64,000 nt of DNA from JAGQYP01 sp041392305 (GCA_041392305.1 JAWKMJ010000009.1:62001-126000); one strand, 5' to 3'. Counted from the first letter of the stretch, positions 40,275 through 49,615 are shown. Notes: generated from the sequence alone by a model not told the origin. Numbers and translations are program-made.

Positions 40275-42923
40275 TTAAATTATTTCTTTTTCCTTACAAT
40301 AATTGATTAGCTCTGTAGTGTTGTAGGTATTAGTTTTGGCAAGCAATCTTCGCCGGTAGGTGTCTACGGTGTGGACACTTATATGCATTTTATCAGCAAT
40401 AAGTTTACTTGGCAATCCTTCCATCAAATATTCCAATACCTCCAATTCGCGATTTGTAAAATTATTACGCTCTTTACCATTGATTTTTACACCAATCACA
40501 CAAATGTCATCAACCTGTTCAAGATCTCCTTTCCAAGATTCAAATTTCTGATCAATAAGGTCACGTTGAGCGGTCATATCTTTATCAAAGTTTTCCAGAA
40601 GAATTTCTCTGAATTGCTGGTATTTGAATTTTTTCCCACGACTACCTCCAAACTGATCTGCCAATCCATCAGAAAAAACAAAGATGCCATCTCCAGGCAT
40701 TAAGTTTATCGTATTGGATTTGAATTCTTCTGTGCTGTCATTCAAACCAATATGTTTTTTAACTCCTTTGAATTCATGTAAAAATCTATCGGGAATATGT
40801 TCCAGAGAATAGGAATTGTAATCCGATTCAGTATCTAGTTTTTCCTTTGTTGAAATGATCCATAGTGGATTATTTGCCCCAGTAAAATACAAGATTTTTC
40901 TACCAATATCTAAACCGCACAAAGCAATATCCATCCCATCCATTACTTTATGATCACTTTTCTGAAAGCTTTCTACAACCAAATCAGAAACTTTCGTCAG
41001 AATTTCCCCTACATCCGACAATTGAAATTCGTTTACTGCTCTATTTAGTGCTCCAGCGCAAATCACGCTTACCATTGCCCCTGGCACGCCATGACCAGTA
41101 CAATCAGCTGCTGCAAAGAAAGTAATGGAACTTTGCTTGTCATCGATCTTGAAATTTGCAGTTTCCATCCAATAAAAATCTCCCGAAACAATTTCTTTCG
41201 GTTTATAGAGGATGAAGCTATTCGTTAGCCATTCTTTGACCAGTTTTTGAGGTGGGAGAACTGCTTCCTGTAATCGTTTTGCATATTTAATGGAATCCAG
41301 TATTTCTTGATTTCTTTCTTGTAATTGCATCCGGTTTTCTTCAGCAATCAGGTAGTTGTTGTGAGCACGATCGCGTTCGAGGGAAATTTCATTTTTTTGA
41401 TTCAGAATAACTTCCTTATCTCTTTGTTTCTGCCTGTTATTTCGGTATAATAAAAAGATGACCACCAAGGCAAAAACGCCCGCACCAGATAAGTAGTAGA
41501 TTTGATTTCGAGATCGACTAATCTGAAGATCTTTTTCAAGCATTTCTTTATCTGATTGTTCTTTAATGAGGGAAGTATTCAAGCTATCTTTCTCTTTTTG
41601 AAGTAAGAGTTGTTTTTGATACTCCTTGCTGAGGATTTGTTGTTGATTTTTGGTGTTTTGAGTTTTGTCAATTAATTCATAGTATCTGAGTAGGTGTTTG
41701 AGGGCATTTTTTGCATCCCCCTTTTTGTTGTAAATATTAAACAAGATTTCGTTAGCAGAGCTTTCATCTTCATTGAATTCACTTTGAACAGCCAAATCAA
41801 GAGCCATTTTCCCAAACTTTAACGCTTGGTTTAATTGATTGATGCGAGTATAATAAATAGCCGTTTGGGCATAAGCATCCGTCATAATCGCTGGGTAGTC
41901 ATAATAAGAGGAGTCATTTAGCACTAGATTCAAATAGTAAATGCTACTATCCAGTTGATCAATGTGGTCCATGAGTAAAGCATATTCCGTCACAGCTTCT
42001 CCAAAATTCAAATAATTTCCAATCCTTTTCGAAATCGCCATGGATTTTCGATTCAATTCAATGGCCTCTTCAGTTCTTCCGGAAGCATTTAAAAAGATGG
42101 ATTTATTGAGATAAGCTGCGGAAAGACCGATATCATCACCAACTTCTTCTCTGATCGCAATACATTTGTCAATAAGCTCCAAGCATTTTACTGTATCGCC
42201 CATTTCAGCCAGAACATTTGCTAGGTTGTTAAAGGTTGTCGAAAGATCATTTTTGTATCTGGGATATTTTTCTTGAATTTCTCTGGCTTTATTGTAGTAT
42301 TCGTATGCTTTTAGAATGTCCCCTTTCTGGTCATAGATATAGCCAATATTATTGTATTGAACCCCGTATTCCACTTCATTTCCTTTTTCCCAATTTAGGG
42401 CCTCCTTGAAATAATAAAGCGCTGAATCCAAATTTCCTTCTTCTTTGTGGGTGAATCCAATATTATTGATGCAAACAGAAGCATCATGTGTTTTTCCTAA
42501 TTTGGTATAAATTTGAAGTGCCTTTTTATACAAGATCCGAGAATCGTTATAATTGCCAATAATGTCAGTATAAAATCCTTGGTTCAAATAACAATGCCCT
42601 AAATAATACTCCAATTCTTTTTTTCGTTCAAGGTCTGTTTCTCTTTTCATTTCAGATTGAACCAAATCAAACAATAAATCACTGTACTCGATCCAGTAAC
42701 GCTCGTCAAATAGTTGATCGAGCATCTCAGAAAGATGTTGGATTTTCTCGATTGGATCCTTGGCTTTGTGATAAGCTTTAAGAGATTCACGTACGACCAT
42801 ACGGTCATTTTCAGACATGGTTAGTGTATCTACTTTTTTGTTTAGTAGAAAAAATGTTTCTGGCTGACCCCATAAATTAGTTGTCAGCAGGAATCCAATT
42901 AAAATCCTAAAAATGATGTGCAT
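40275..42923 (-). CDS. TPR - membrane - SpoIIE phosphatase - LuxR helix-turn-helix fusion
   Basis: The layout of this 882-residue protein is: signal peptide, seven or more TPRs (about 60-430, with NNIGFTHKEEGNLDSALYYFKEAL-type units), a transmembrane helix near 477-495, a coiled coil, and a SpoIIE/PP2C domain (about 560-815) with VSGDFYWMET, AADCTGHGVPGAM and FSDGLADQFGG. The last 63 residues are a LuxR-type helix-turn-helix (FTNRELEVLEYLMEGLPSK, MHISVHTVDTYRRRL). The TPR part would be periplasmic and the phosphatase and HTH cytoplasmic. The C-terminal DNA-binding domain is absent from the paralogue at 57722-60190. Targets are unknown. Confidence 0.9.
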   Translation of the reverse strand: MHIIFRILIGFLLTTNLWGQPETFFLLNKKVDTLTMSENDRMVVRESLKAYHKAKDPIEKIQHLSEMLDQLFDERYWIEYSDLLFDLVQSEMKRETDLERKKELEYYLGHCYLNQGFYTDIIGNYNDSRILYKKALQIYTKLGKTHDASVCINNIGFTHKEEGNLDSALYYFKEALNWEKGNEVEYGVQYNNIGYIYDQKGDILKAYEYYNKAREIQEKYPRYKNDLSTTFNNLANVLAEMGDTVKCLELIDKCIAIREEVGDDIGLSAAYLNKSIFLNASGRTEEAIELNRKSMAISKRIGNYLNFGEAVTEYALLMDHIDQLDSSIYYLNLVLNDSSYYDYPAIMTDAYAQTAIYYTRINQLNQALKFGKMALDLAVQSEFNEDESSANEILFNIYNKKGDAKNALKHLLRYYELIDKTQNTKNQQQILSKEYQKQLLLQKEKDSLNTSLIKEQSDKEMLEKDLQISRSRNQIYYLSGAGVFALVVIFLLYRNNRQKQRDKEVILNQKNEISLERDRAHNNYLIAEENRMQLQERNQEILDSIKYAKRLQEAVLPPQKLVKEWLTNSFILYKPKEIVSGDFYWMETANFKIDDKQSSITFFAAADCTGHGVPGAMVSVICAGALNRAVNEFQLSDVGEILTKVSDLVVESFQKSDHKVMDGMDIALCGLDIGRKILYFTGANNPLWIISTKEKLDTESDYNSYSLEHIPDRFLHEFKGVKKHIGLNDSTEEFKSNTINLMPGDGIFVFSDGLADQFGGSRGKKFKYQQFREILLENFDKDMTAQRDLIDQKFESWKGDLEQVDDICVIGVKINGKERNNFTNRELEVLEYLMEGLPSKLIADKMHISVHTVDTYRRRLLAKTNTYNTTELINYCKEKEII

Positions 42924-42936
42924 TCAGCGAGTTTTC

Positions 42937-43542
42937 CTATTTGCAGTATTCTTTGTAGAGATCCATATATTCGAATATAGAATTTTGTGCTTCAACTTTC
43001 ATGTCTTGAACAAGAGCTTTGTTGATTCGAACCTCATTACATACTTTCCAGCAATCGCACCAGTCCTTATCAAAATCACTTTGAGCTTTGATTAAAGCGT
43101 AAATGATATGGGCAGTGTAAGAGTTTTTCATTTTACTTTTTGCTGCTTCAGCTATACTGAGAGCTTCGTCGACAGTGAAATAATTGTCCATTACTTTGAT
43201 ATAAGCTAAACAAACCAGATCATCTCCTTTTAATTTTTTCATGTAGTTAGATGACTTAATTTTTTTGTTTTTCATCAAATAATTGAATGCGATATCAAAA
43301 TTGTTTTTCCCGTTAAAATTCCAGCTTAAAGCATTGATAATGGCCACTCTAACTCCCAGTTCATTTTTTTTATTGAAAATGAAGTCGCAAAATTCATCGG
43401 TAAGTTTTCCATCTGATTCAAGTGCTTTCTTCACAAGGGCTTCTTCCTTATATGAATTGGCAATATCTGTGCTGGTAATAGGGGAATCGGCATGAGTAAA
43501 AGGAGCAAAAAAGCAAATCAATGCCACAAAAAAGAATCTCAT
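42937..43542 (-). CDS. Secreted helical protein of unknown function
   Basis: The ATG at 43542 gives a signal peptide MRFFFVALICFFAPFTHA; nine more upstream codons are open but unlikely. The 180-residue mature part is alpha-helical, HEAT-like or TPR-like (VRVAIINALSWNFNGKNNFDIAFNYLMK), and contains clustered cysteines (DWCDCWKVC) that may bind metal or form disulfides. No family is recognised. It lies 13 nt upstream of the TPR-phosphatase gene on the same strand, so it may be part of that signalling system. Confidence 0.7.
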   Translation of the reverse strand: MRFFFVALICFFAPFTHADSPITSTDIANSYKEEALVKKALESDGKLTDEFCDFIFNKKNELGVRVAIINALSWNFNGKNNFDIAFNYLMKNKKIKSSNYMKKLKGDDLVCLAYIKVMDNYFTVDEALSIAEAAKSKMKNSYTAHIIYALIKAQSDFDKDWCDCWKVCNEVRINKALVQDMKVEAQNSIFEYMDLYKEYCK

Positions 43543-43624
43543 AGTTTCAAGTTTTAGTTGTAAATCCAAAAATAAGGAAATAATAAAATTGAAGATGAAA
43601 AAATTTTAAAATCCGTTTTAACTG

Positions 43625-43671
43625 GTGCGCGTTTGCAACGCGCACTGAACTTCCTGGCGTTTCTAACGCCA
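43625..43671. repeat. REP-like double-hairpin element, copy 1
   Basis: A 47-bp element of two hairpins: GTGCGCGTT-TGC-AACGCGCAC and TGGCGTT-TCT-AACGCCA, separated by 9 nt. It is 44/47 identical to copy 2 at 44062-44108 in the same orientation. Confidence 0.92.
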
Positions 43672-43766
43672 AAAAAAAGCAATTTGGGATACTATCTCCT
43701 CCAAAAACAAGAACTCAAGAGATTAAAGAAGCGTATTGGAAAACTTAAATTTTGCTTGAAAACCCG

Positions 43767-43774
43767 TATATTTG
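43767..43774 (+). promoter_or_regulatory. Candidate -7 element TATATTTG for the antitoxin-like gene
   Basis: A perfect TAnnTTTG match 15 nt before the ATG at 43790. Confidence 0.5.
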
Positions 43775-43789
43775 TTAAAACCACAAATC

Positions 43790-44002
43790 ATGATTAGAAC
43801 ATTTTTAATTGACGATTCAACAGAGAAAAGCAAGGAACTTTTGGAATATCTTTCCACCCTTGATTTTGTCCGGGAAGAAAAAAAATCCTACACGCTTTCG
43901 GATGATCAAATTTCAATTGTAGAAGAAAGAAGAATGAACCGACAGAGTGGAAAGTCAAAAACAAAATCCTGGGAAGATATTAAAAAAGACCTAGGATCCT
44001 AG
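43790..44002 (+). CDS. Orphan antitoxin-like small protein between REP elements
   Basis: Starting at the ATG 43790, the 70-residue product MIRTFLIDDSTEKSKELLEY... has the shape of a RelB/Phd-type or addiction-module antitoxin: a short N-terminal strand, two helices, an acidic-basic switch and a flexible C-tail (LSDDQISIVEERRMNRQSGKSKTKSWEDIKKDL). No toxin gene follows; only 59 bp separate it from REP copy 2. It could be an antitoxin that lost its toxin, or a regulator. Confidence 0.7.
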   Translation: MIRTFLIDDSTEKSKELLEYLSTLDFVREEKKSYTLSDDQISIVEERRMNRQSGKSKTKSWEDIKKDLGS

Positions 44003-44061
44003 TCAAGATTTTCTTTACCACTAGGTCACCAAAATGCCACCACCCTTTCAAATTAGAGCTA

Positions 44062-44108
44062 GTGCGCGTTTGCAACGCGCAATTTACTTCCTGGCGTTTC
44101 TAACGCCA
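44062..44108. repeat. REP-like double-hairpin element, copy 2
   Basis: The same 47-bp element as at 43625, differing at three positions between the hairpins. It ends 1 nt before the stop codon of alaS, so the hairpins may also shape the alaS mRNA end. Confidence 0.92.
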
Positions 44109-44109
44109 A

Positions 44110-46725
44110 CTAAAATAAAGTCTTCGCTTCCTCAATCGCAGGTTGCAATCCAGCGGCATTCTTTCCACCAGCTGTAGCAAAGAACTTTTGACCTCCGCCT
44201 CCACCTTGGATATGTTTTCCAGCTAGGTCTCTTACAATCTTTCCTGCATCCAAATCTTTATTGGCAACCAAATCATCGGTGATGGCAATGCTCAGAACTG
44301 CTTTGCCTTCTTCTTCGGTTCCAATAATGGCAAACAAATTGTCTTTTTCTGCTTTGAGTTGGAAAAGGATATTCTTTACTGAACCGGCATCCAAATCCGT
44401 TTTTATTCCAAGGAAATTCACTCCGTTTACCTCCACAATTTTATCAGCCAAATCCTTCTTAAAAGAACCTGCTTTCTCTGCTTTTAATTTTTCGATTTCT
44501 TTAGCAAGCGCATTGTTTTTGTCGAGCAATTCCTGAACTGATTTCACTACATCTTTAGGATTCTTCAATAATTCAGCAACTTCGGTTTTGATGTTTTCCG
44601 CTTCTTCAAAATAAGCAATGGCTTTTTCCGAAGTGATGGCTTCAATCCTTCTGATTCCTGCAGCGATGGCTGATTCAGATTTGATCTTGAACAACCGAAT
44701 TTCTGCAGTATTTTGAACGTGAATTCCTCCACACAATTCCCTGGAATCCCCAAACTGAATCATTCGAACAGTGTCGCCGTATTTTTCTCCGAACAAAGCC
44801 ATGGCGCCTTTCGCTTTCGCTTCTTCGATGGCAATTTGTCTGTATTCATTTAATCCAATCGCTTCTTCGATCATGGAATTGACCATGGACTCCACTTTTT
44901 CAATTTCTACCTCTTCCATTTTTGAGAAATGAGAGAAGTCGAAACGTAAATATTCTGAATTCACCAAAGATCCTTTTTGCTCTACATGTTCACCCAAAAT
45001 TGTTCTCAAAGCATGGTGTAATAAGTGAGTAGCTGAGTGATTTCGAGCCGTCAACTTTCGTTTATCTGAATTCACAACTGCATGGAATTCTGCATTTAGA
45101 TTTGTGGGCAATTTTTCGGCAAAATGGACGATGAGGTTGTTTTCTCTTTTGGTGTCAAAAATGAAAGTTTTCTCTCCGCCTTTTTCAATGTATCCTGAGT
45201 CGCCAACCTGACCTCCTCCTTCTGCATAGAAAGGGGTTTTATCGAAAACCATTTGGAAAAATTCTTTGTTTTTCTGTTTTACTTTTCTGTAGCGAACAAT
45301 TTTGATTTGTTCTTCAGAATGGTCATAACCTGTAAAAACTTCTTCTTGAGTGGAAATAAGTTCTGTCCAATCACCTGATTCAATGGAAGTCGCTTTTCTG
45401 GATCTATCTTTCTGCTTTTGCAATTCAGTTTCAAATCCTTTTTCATCCACTGAAAGTCCGTTTTCACGAGCAATTAGGGAAGTTAGATCCACAGGGAAGC
45501 CAAACGTATCGTACAATTCGAAAACTTTCTCTCCTGAAAGCACAGATGAACCCTCTTTTTTCGTGTTTTGAATCAAGTCATTGATCAATCTCAAACCTTG
45601 TTCCAGAGTTCTAAAGAAAGATAATTCCTCTTCTAAAATAACTTTGGTGATGATGTCTTGTTGCGTTTTCAATTCGGTAAAAGTTCCACTCATCATCTCC
45701 ACCAAAGTCGGTACCAGTTGATTGATGAAAGGTTCTTTTAATTCCAAAGTTTGATATCCGTATCGAATTGCTCTTCTCAAAATTCTTCTGATCACATAAC
45801 CTGCACCGGTGTTGGATGGTAATTGTCCGTCTGTTATTGAAAAAGCAATAGCTCTGATATGATCTGCAATTACTCTAAATGCGATATCTGTTTTTTCCTG
45901 CTGACCGTATTTTTTACCTGAAATCTTTTCCAATTCCTTGATCAATGCCTGGAAAATATCTGTATCGTAGTTGGAAGTTACCCCTTGGATCACCATGGCC
46001 AATCTTTCCAAGCCCATTCCAGTGTCTACGTGTTTTTCAGGAAGTAACTCCAAAGATCCATCCGCCTTTCTATTGAATTGCATGAAAACCAGGTTCCAGA
46101 TTTCAATTACTTGAGGATGATCTTGGTTGACCATGTCTCTACCTGGAATCTTTTCAATTTCTGATTGTGAACGAATATCCATGTGGATTTCAGAACAAGG
46201 TCCGCAAGGTCCCGTATCACCCATTTCCCAGAAATTGTCTTTTTTATCGCATTTCAGAATTCTTGATTCCGGCACGTGTTTTTTCCAAAAATCAATGGAC
46301 TCCTGATCTACAGGTACACCGTCTTTGTCGTCTCCTTCAAAAACTGTGATGTACAATCTTTCTTTGTCTAAACCGTAAACATTGGTCAGTAAATCCCATG
46401 CCCAGTCAATAGCTTCTTCTTTGAAATAGTCTCCAAAAGACCAGTTCCCAAGCATCTCAAACATGGTATGGTGGTAAGTGTCCACTCCAACTTCTTCTAA
46501 GTCGTTATGTTTTCCAGATACACGCAAACATTTCTGAGTATCCGCAATCCTTTTCTCTTTGGCTTCTGTATTTCCAAGGAAGTATTCCTTAAACTGATTC
46601 ATACCGGCATTGGTAAACATCAGTGTAGGGTCATTTTTGATCACCATGGGCGCGGAGTCCACTATTTGGTGCCCTTTCGATTTGAAATATTCTAAATATT
46701 TTCGTCTTATTTCCTCAGTTTTCAT
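44110..46725 (-). CDS. alaS: Alanyl-tRNA synthetase
   Basis: The class II catalytic core is at the N-terminus: RRKYLEYFKSKGHQIV, DPTLMFTNAGMNQFK, HHTMFEMLGNWSFGDYF and GAGYVIRRILRRAIRYG. The editing domain includes HNHSATHLLHHALR-like residues near 565-580 (ARNHSATHLLHHALR) and the zinc-binding CGGIHVQNT near 665. The C-terminal DHHA1 domain ends with HIQGGGGGQKFFATAGG. Length 871 is normal. It is divergent from the M23 peptidase gene with overlapping promoter regions. Confidence 0.97.
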   Translation of the reverse strand: MKTEEIRRKYLEYFKSKGHQIVDSAPMVIKNDPTLMFTNAGMNQFKEYFLGNTEAKEKRIADTQKCLRVSGKHNDLEEVGVDTYHHTMFEMLGNWSFGDYFKEEAIDWAWDLLTNVYGLDKERLYITVFEGDDKDGVPVDQESIDFWKKHVPESRILKCDKKDNFWEMGDTGPCGPCSEIHMDIRSQSEIEKIPGRDMVNQDHPQVIEIWNLVFMQFNRKADGSLELLPEKHVDTGMGLERLAMVIQGVTSNYDTDIFQALIKELEKISGKKYGQQEKTDIAFRVIADHIRAIAFSITDGQLPSNTGAGYVIRRILRRAIRYGYQTLELKEPFINQLVPTLVEMMSGTFTELKTQQDIITKVILEEELSFFRTLEQGLRLINDLIQNTKKEGSSVLSGEKVFELYDTFGFPVDLTSLIARENGLSVDEKGFETELQKQKDRSRKATSIESGDWTELISTQEEVFTGYDHSEEQIKIVRYRKVKQKNKEFFQMVFDKTPFYAEGGGQVGDSGYIEKGGEKTFIFDTKRENNLIVHFAEKLPTNLNAEFHAVVNSDKRKLTARNHSATHLLHHALRTILGEHVEQKGSLVNSEYLRFDFSHFSKMEEVEIEKVESMVNSMIEEAIGLNEYRQIAIEEAKAKGAMALFGEKYGDTVRMIQFGDSRELCGGIHVQNTAEIRLFKIKSESAIAAGIRRIEAITSEKAIAYFEEAENIKTEVAELLKNPKDVVKSVQELLDKNNALAKEIEKLKAEKAGSFKKDLADKIVEVNGVNFLGIKTDLDAGSVKNILFQLKAEKDNLFAIIGTEEEGKAVLSIAITDDLVANKDLDAGKIVRDLAGKHIQGGGGGQKFFATAGGKNAAGLQPAIEEAKTLF

Positions 46726-46769
46726 ACAGTTACGAACTATCTGCTATTTGTTAATACGTGTTAAAGGAA

Positions 46770-46799
46770 TTGCAAAAATAGATTAATTCGGTAAATTTG
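46770..46799 (+). promoter_or_regulatory. Promoter of the M23 peptidase - CapA operon
   Basis: TTG (46770-46772), 19-nt spacer, TAAATTTG (46792-46799), a textbook Bacteroidota -33/-7 arrangement, 26 nt before the ATG at 46826. Confidence 0.65.
46773..46780 (-). promoter_or_regulatory. Candidate -7 element TATTTTTG for alaS
   Basis: It fits TAnnTTTG on the minus strand and directly abuts the -33 TTG of the opposing promoter, so the two divergent transcripts should compete for RNA polymerase. Confidence 0.5.
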
Positions 46800-46825
46800 C
46801 ACCTGTAAACGAAGAAATCGTTGGT

Positions 46826-47794
46826 ATGAAACAGAAATACAAATACAATCCCAAAACCCTTTCTTACGAGAAGGTGGAGGTTAGTTGGCAAGAGCGATTG
46901 GTGAAGGTGGCGCTGTTTGTAGGACCAACTTTATTAACTTCTGTTGTATTGGCTTTTTTAATTGCTCCTTTCTTTAAATCGATGTCGAAGTCGGAAATGG
47001 AAAGAGAAAACGACAAATTGAAAGCTGTAAATGCCCAAATGCGTGAAGATGTAGAATTGATGTCTCAAGTTTTGAAAGATATTGAAACAAGAGATGAAGG
47101 AATCTATCGTGTCGTGTTTAACGCAGAGAAATTTCCTACTGAAATGCGTGAATTGGGAACAGGAGGTTCTGAGAAATACAAAGATTTAGATGGGTATGAA
47201 GCTTCTGAAATAATGAAGGAAACAGCCTTGAAAATCGACATGGTTAAAAAGAAATTGTATGCCCAATCACTTTCCTTTGATGAGTTGGTAAAACTTGCAA
47301 AAGAAAAAGAGAAAATGTTGGCTTCTCTTCCTGCGATTCAGCCAGTAAACAACAAAGATTTGCATAGAATGGCTTCTGGCTATGGTTGGAGAATTGATCC
47401 CATCTACAAAACGCAAAGAATGCACTGGGGAATGGATTTCACTGCAGATAAAGGTACGGATGTATATGCTACAGGAAATGGAATTGTAGAAGCCTGCGAA
47501 GAAAAAGCATGGGGATATGGGAAGTCTGTTATCATCAATCATGGTTTTGGGTACAAGACAAGATATGCGCACTTGAGTAAATTCAATGTGAAACCAGGTC
47601 AGAGAGTGAAAAGAGGTGACTTGATCGGATTTGTAGGTTCGACAGGAAAGTCTACTGCGAATCACTTGCATTACGAAGTTGAGAGAAATGGTCAGAAAGT
47701 GAATCCGGTACATTATTACCATTCGGATCTTTCTCCTGAGGATTATGAGAAATTGATTCAGATGTCCAATCAAACCAATCAATCGTTTGACTAA
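46826..47794 (+). CDS. M23-family metallopeptidase (murein endopeptidase type)
   Basis: One N-terminal transmembrane helix (about 25-45) and a coiled coil (about 50-85) anchor a periplasmic LytM domain (about 180-300). The zinc ligands are visible in MHWGMDFTADKGTDVYAT (H and D) and HLHYEVERNG (second His of the HxH). The architecture matches the EnvC/MepM-like cell-wall endopeptidases that open cross-links for growth. The 322-residue gene overlaps the following gene by 1 nt (TAATG). Confidence 0.92.
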   Translation: MKQKYKYNPKTLSYEKVEVSWQERLVKVALFVGPTLLTSVVLAFLIAPFFKSMSKSEMERENDKLKAVNAQMREDVELMSQVLKDIETRDEGIYRVVFNAEKFPTEMRELGTGGSEKYKDLDGYEASEIMKETALKIDMVKKKLYAQSLSFDELVKLAKEKEKMLASLPAIQPVNNKDLHRMASGYGWRIDPIYKTQRMHWGMDFTADKGTDVYATGNGIVEACEEKAWGYGKSVIINHGFGYKTRYAHLSKFNVKPGQRVKRGDLIGFVGSTGKSTANHLHYEVERNGQKVNPVHYYHSDLSPEDYEKLIQMSNQTNQSFD

Positions 47795-49587
47795 TGAAAT
47801 TTATTGAAAATAGCATTGTGAAGTCCCTTTTGTTGGGACTTTTCTTTTTTTCGGGCAGTTTGTTTGCTCAGAAGTCGACTTACGTGGAGTACTTTCTTGA
47901 AAAGACAGGGATTCAAAATGCTAAGGATTTGGAAGAAGCAGCGAATAATTCTTTGGATCAGCTAGAACTAAAATATCAGGAAGCCCTGCAGAAAATTCAG
48001 CAAAATCATCCTGGAAGTATACAGAATAACATTACACTTTCTGCCATGAATAAGGTGGAAGAGAAAACTAAAAACGAGGTAAAATTGATTCAGTATATCT
48101 CGGAAAAATGTTGGGCTGATAAAGGATTTGATCCTTTGTTCTTCACCAAAAACACAGAACATTTGGCAAAAAAGAGAGATACGGCCATTGGGGATTATGC
48201 CTATTTCGCTACCATGCATCATTCCAAGAAAAAATTGATTTTCGACAGAGACAAATACGATTTGAATGCGGATGAAGGAATTATGGATGGAACCAAAAAA
48301 CTAGAGGAAAGAGATCGTGACTTAATTCTTGCAATTCACGCCATGTACTTGACACCTTCAGGGATGGGGACAACGGATTATAATGAGCAGTTGGCAACTT
48401 TTAGATTGATTCAATTAGAGTACAAGCTGATTCAATTGTTGATCGCAGAAAATCATAGCAAAGAGCAAGTAGATCTTGATTTTGAAAAGCGAATCAAAGA
48501 ACAATTGAAATCGGAATATGGGAAATTGGTGGAATTTCGAGAGCAAGTTCGATTGGATTCCACAAGAAAAGCAGAAGAAAAAGCAAAATTGGATTCAATT
48601 GCCAATTCGAAAAAGAATAGAACTTATCATGTAGTAGGAGTAGGAGACATGATGTTAGGAACCAACTTTCCGAATGAATCTTATTTACCTCCTTCAAATG
48701 TGAAATTATTGGATCCAGTAAAAAAATATTTGCAAAATGCGGATTGTACTTTTGGGAATTTGGAAGGAACGGTTTTGGATAAAGGAGGAGATGTAAAACA
48801 TTGTTCAAATCCGAGTATTTGTTACGCCTTTAGAATGCCTGTGAAGTATGTGGATGAAGTTAAAGAAGCAGGATTTGATTTGATCTCAGTAGCAAATAAC
48901 CACGTGGGGGATTTTGGTGAAAGCGGAAGAACAAGTACCACACAAGTTTTAAAAGAAAAAGGCTTTTGTTTTGCCGGATTGCTTTCCAGACCGTGGGATA
49001 CACTCACAATTAATGGATTGAAATACGGATTAGTGGCCTTCTCACCGAATACTGGAACAGTAAGAATAAATAATTATCCAGAAGCGGTTCGAATTGTAAA
49101 AGAATTGGATAAGATGTGTGATGTTGTGGTGGTGTCGTTCCATGGGGGAGCAGAGGGAAGCAAGCATCAGCACATGCCTAAGCAAACGGAGATTTTTTAC
49201 GGAGAAAATAGAGGGAATGTATACGAATTTGCTCATTTAATGATTGATAACGGAGCTGATTTGGTATTCGGTCATGGGCCTCACGTAACTCGAGCCATTG
49301 ATATATACAAAGACCGTTTTATCACTTATTCAATGGGGAATTTCTGTACTTATCACAGATTCAACCTAAGTGGAGTATCTGGAATGGCGCCGATCTATGA
49401 TATCGAAATTAAAAACGACGGAACATTCGTAAAAGGAAGGGTGATTTCGACACGACAATATGGAGAGGGTGGTCCGGTAGTTGACTCTCAGAAAAATGCT
49501 TTAAGACTAGTAAAAGAATTAACCGCATCAGACGTTCCAGAATTGAAATTGAAGTGGGATGGGGAATATTTTACTCTCCCAGAGTAA
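47794..49587 (+). CDS. CapA-like metallophosphatase with long N-terminal helical domain
   Basis: A signal peptide (LLLGLFFFSGSLFAQ) and about 230 residues of helix and coiled coil (including KAEEKAKLDSIANSKKN) precede a CapA/PgsA-type calcineurin-like domain (about 270-560). The motifs VGVGDMMLGTNF, TFGNLEGTVLD, VANNHVGDFG, VSFHGGAEGSKH and GHGPHV are the metal-binding blocks. CapA proteins are linked to poly-gamma-glutamate or capsule export, but many relatives in Bacteroidota have no such neighbours and their substrate is unknown. Coupling to an M23 peptidase suggests a cell-wall role. Confidence 0.85.
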   Translation: MKFIENSIVKSLLLGLFFFSGSLFAQKSTYVEYFLEKTGIQNAKDLEEAANNSLDQLELKYQEALQKIQQNHPGSIQNNITLSAMNKVEEKTKNEVKLIQYISEKCWADKGFDPLFFTKNTEHLAKKRDTAIGDYAYFATMHHSKKKLIFDRDKYDLNADEGIMDGTKKLEERDRDLILAIHAMYLTPSGMGTTDYNEQLATFRLIQLEYKLIQLLIAENHSKEQVDLDFEKRIKEQLKSEYGKLVEFREQVRLDSTRKAEEKAKLDSIANSKKNRTYHVVGVGDMMLGTNFPNESYLPPSNVKLLDPVKKYLQNADCTFGNLEGTVLDKGGDVKHCSNPSICYAFRMPVKYVDEVKEAGFDLISVANNHVGDFGESGRTSTTQVLKEKGFCFAGLLSRPWDTLTINGLKYGLVAFSPNTGTVRINNYPEAVRIVKELDKMCDVVVVSFHGGAEGSKHQHMPKQTEIFYGENRGNVYEFAHLMIDNGADLVFGHGPHVTRAIDIYKDRFITYSMGNFCTYHRFNLSGVSGMAPIYDIEIKNDGTFVKGRVISTRQYGEGGPVVDSQKNALRLVKELTASDVPELKLKWDGEYFTLPE

Positions 49588-49615
49588 AATCCTTCATTCT
49601 CATTCTGAAAGGGAG

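Noticed and set aside
47267..47782. 171-codon minus-strand open frame within the M23 peptidase gene
   Set aside because: The plus strand encodes a clear M23 metallopeptidase with zinc motifs; the antisense frame shows no family pattern.
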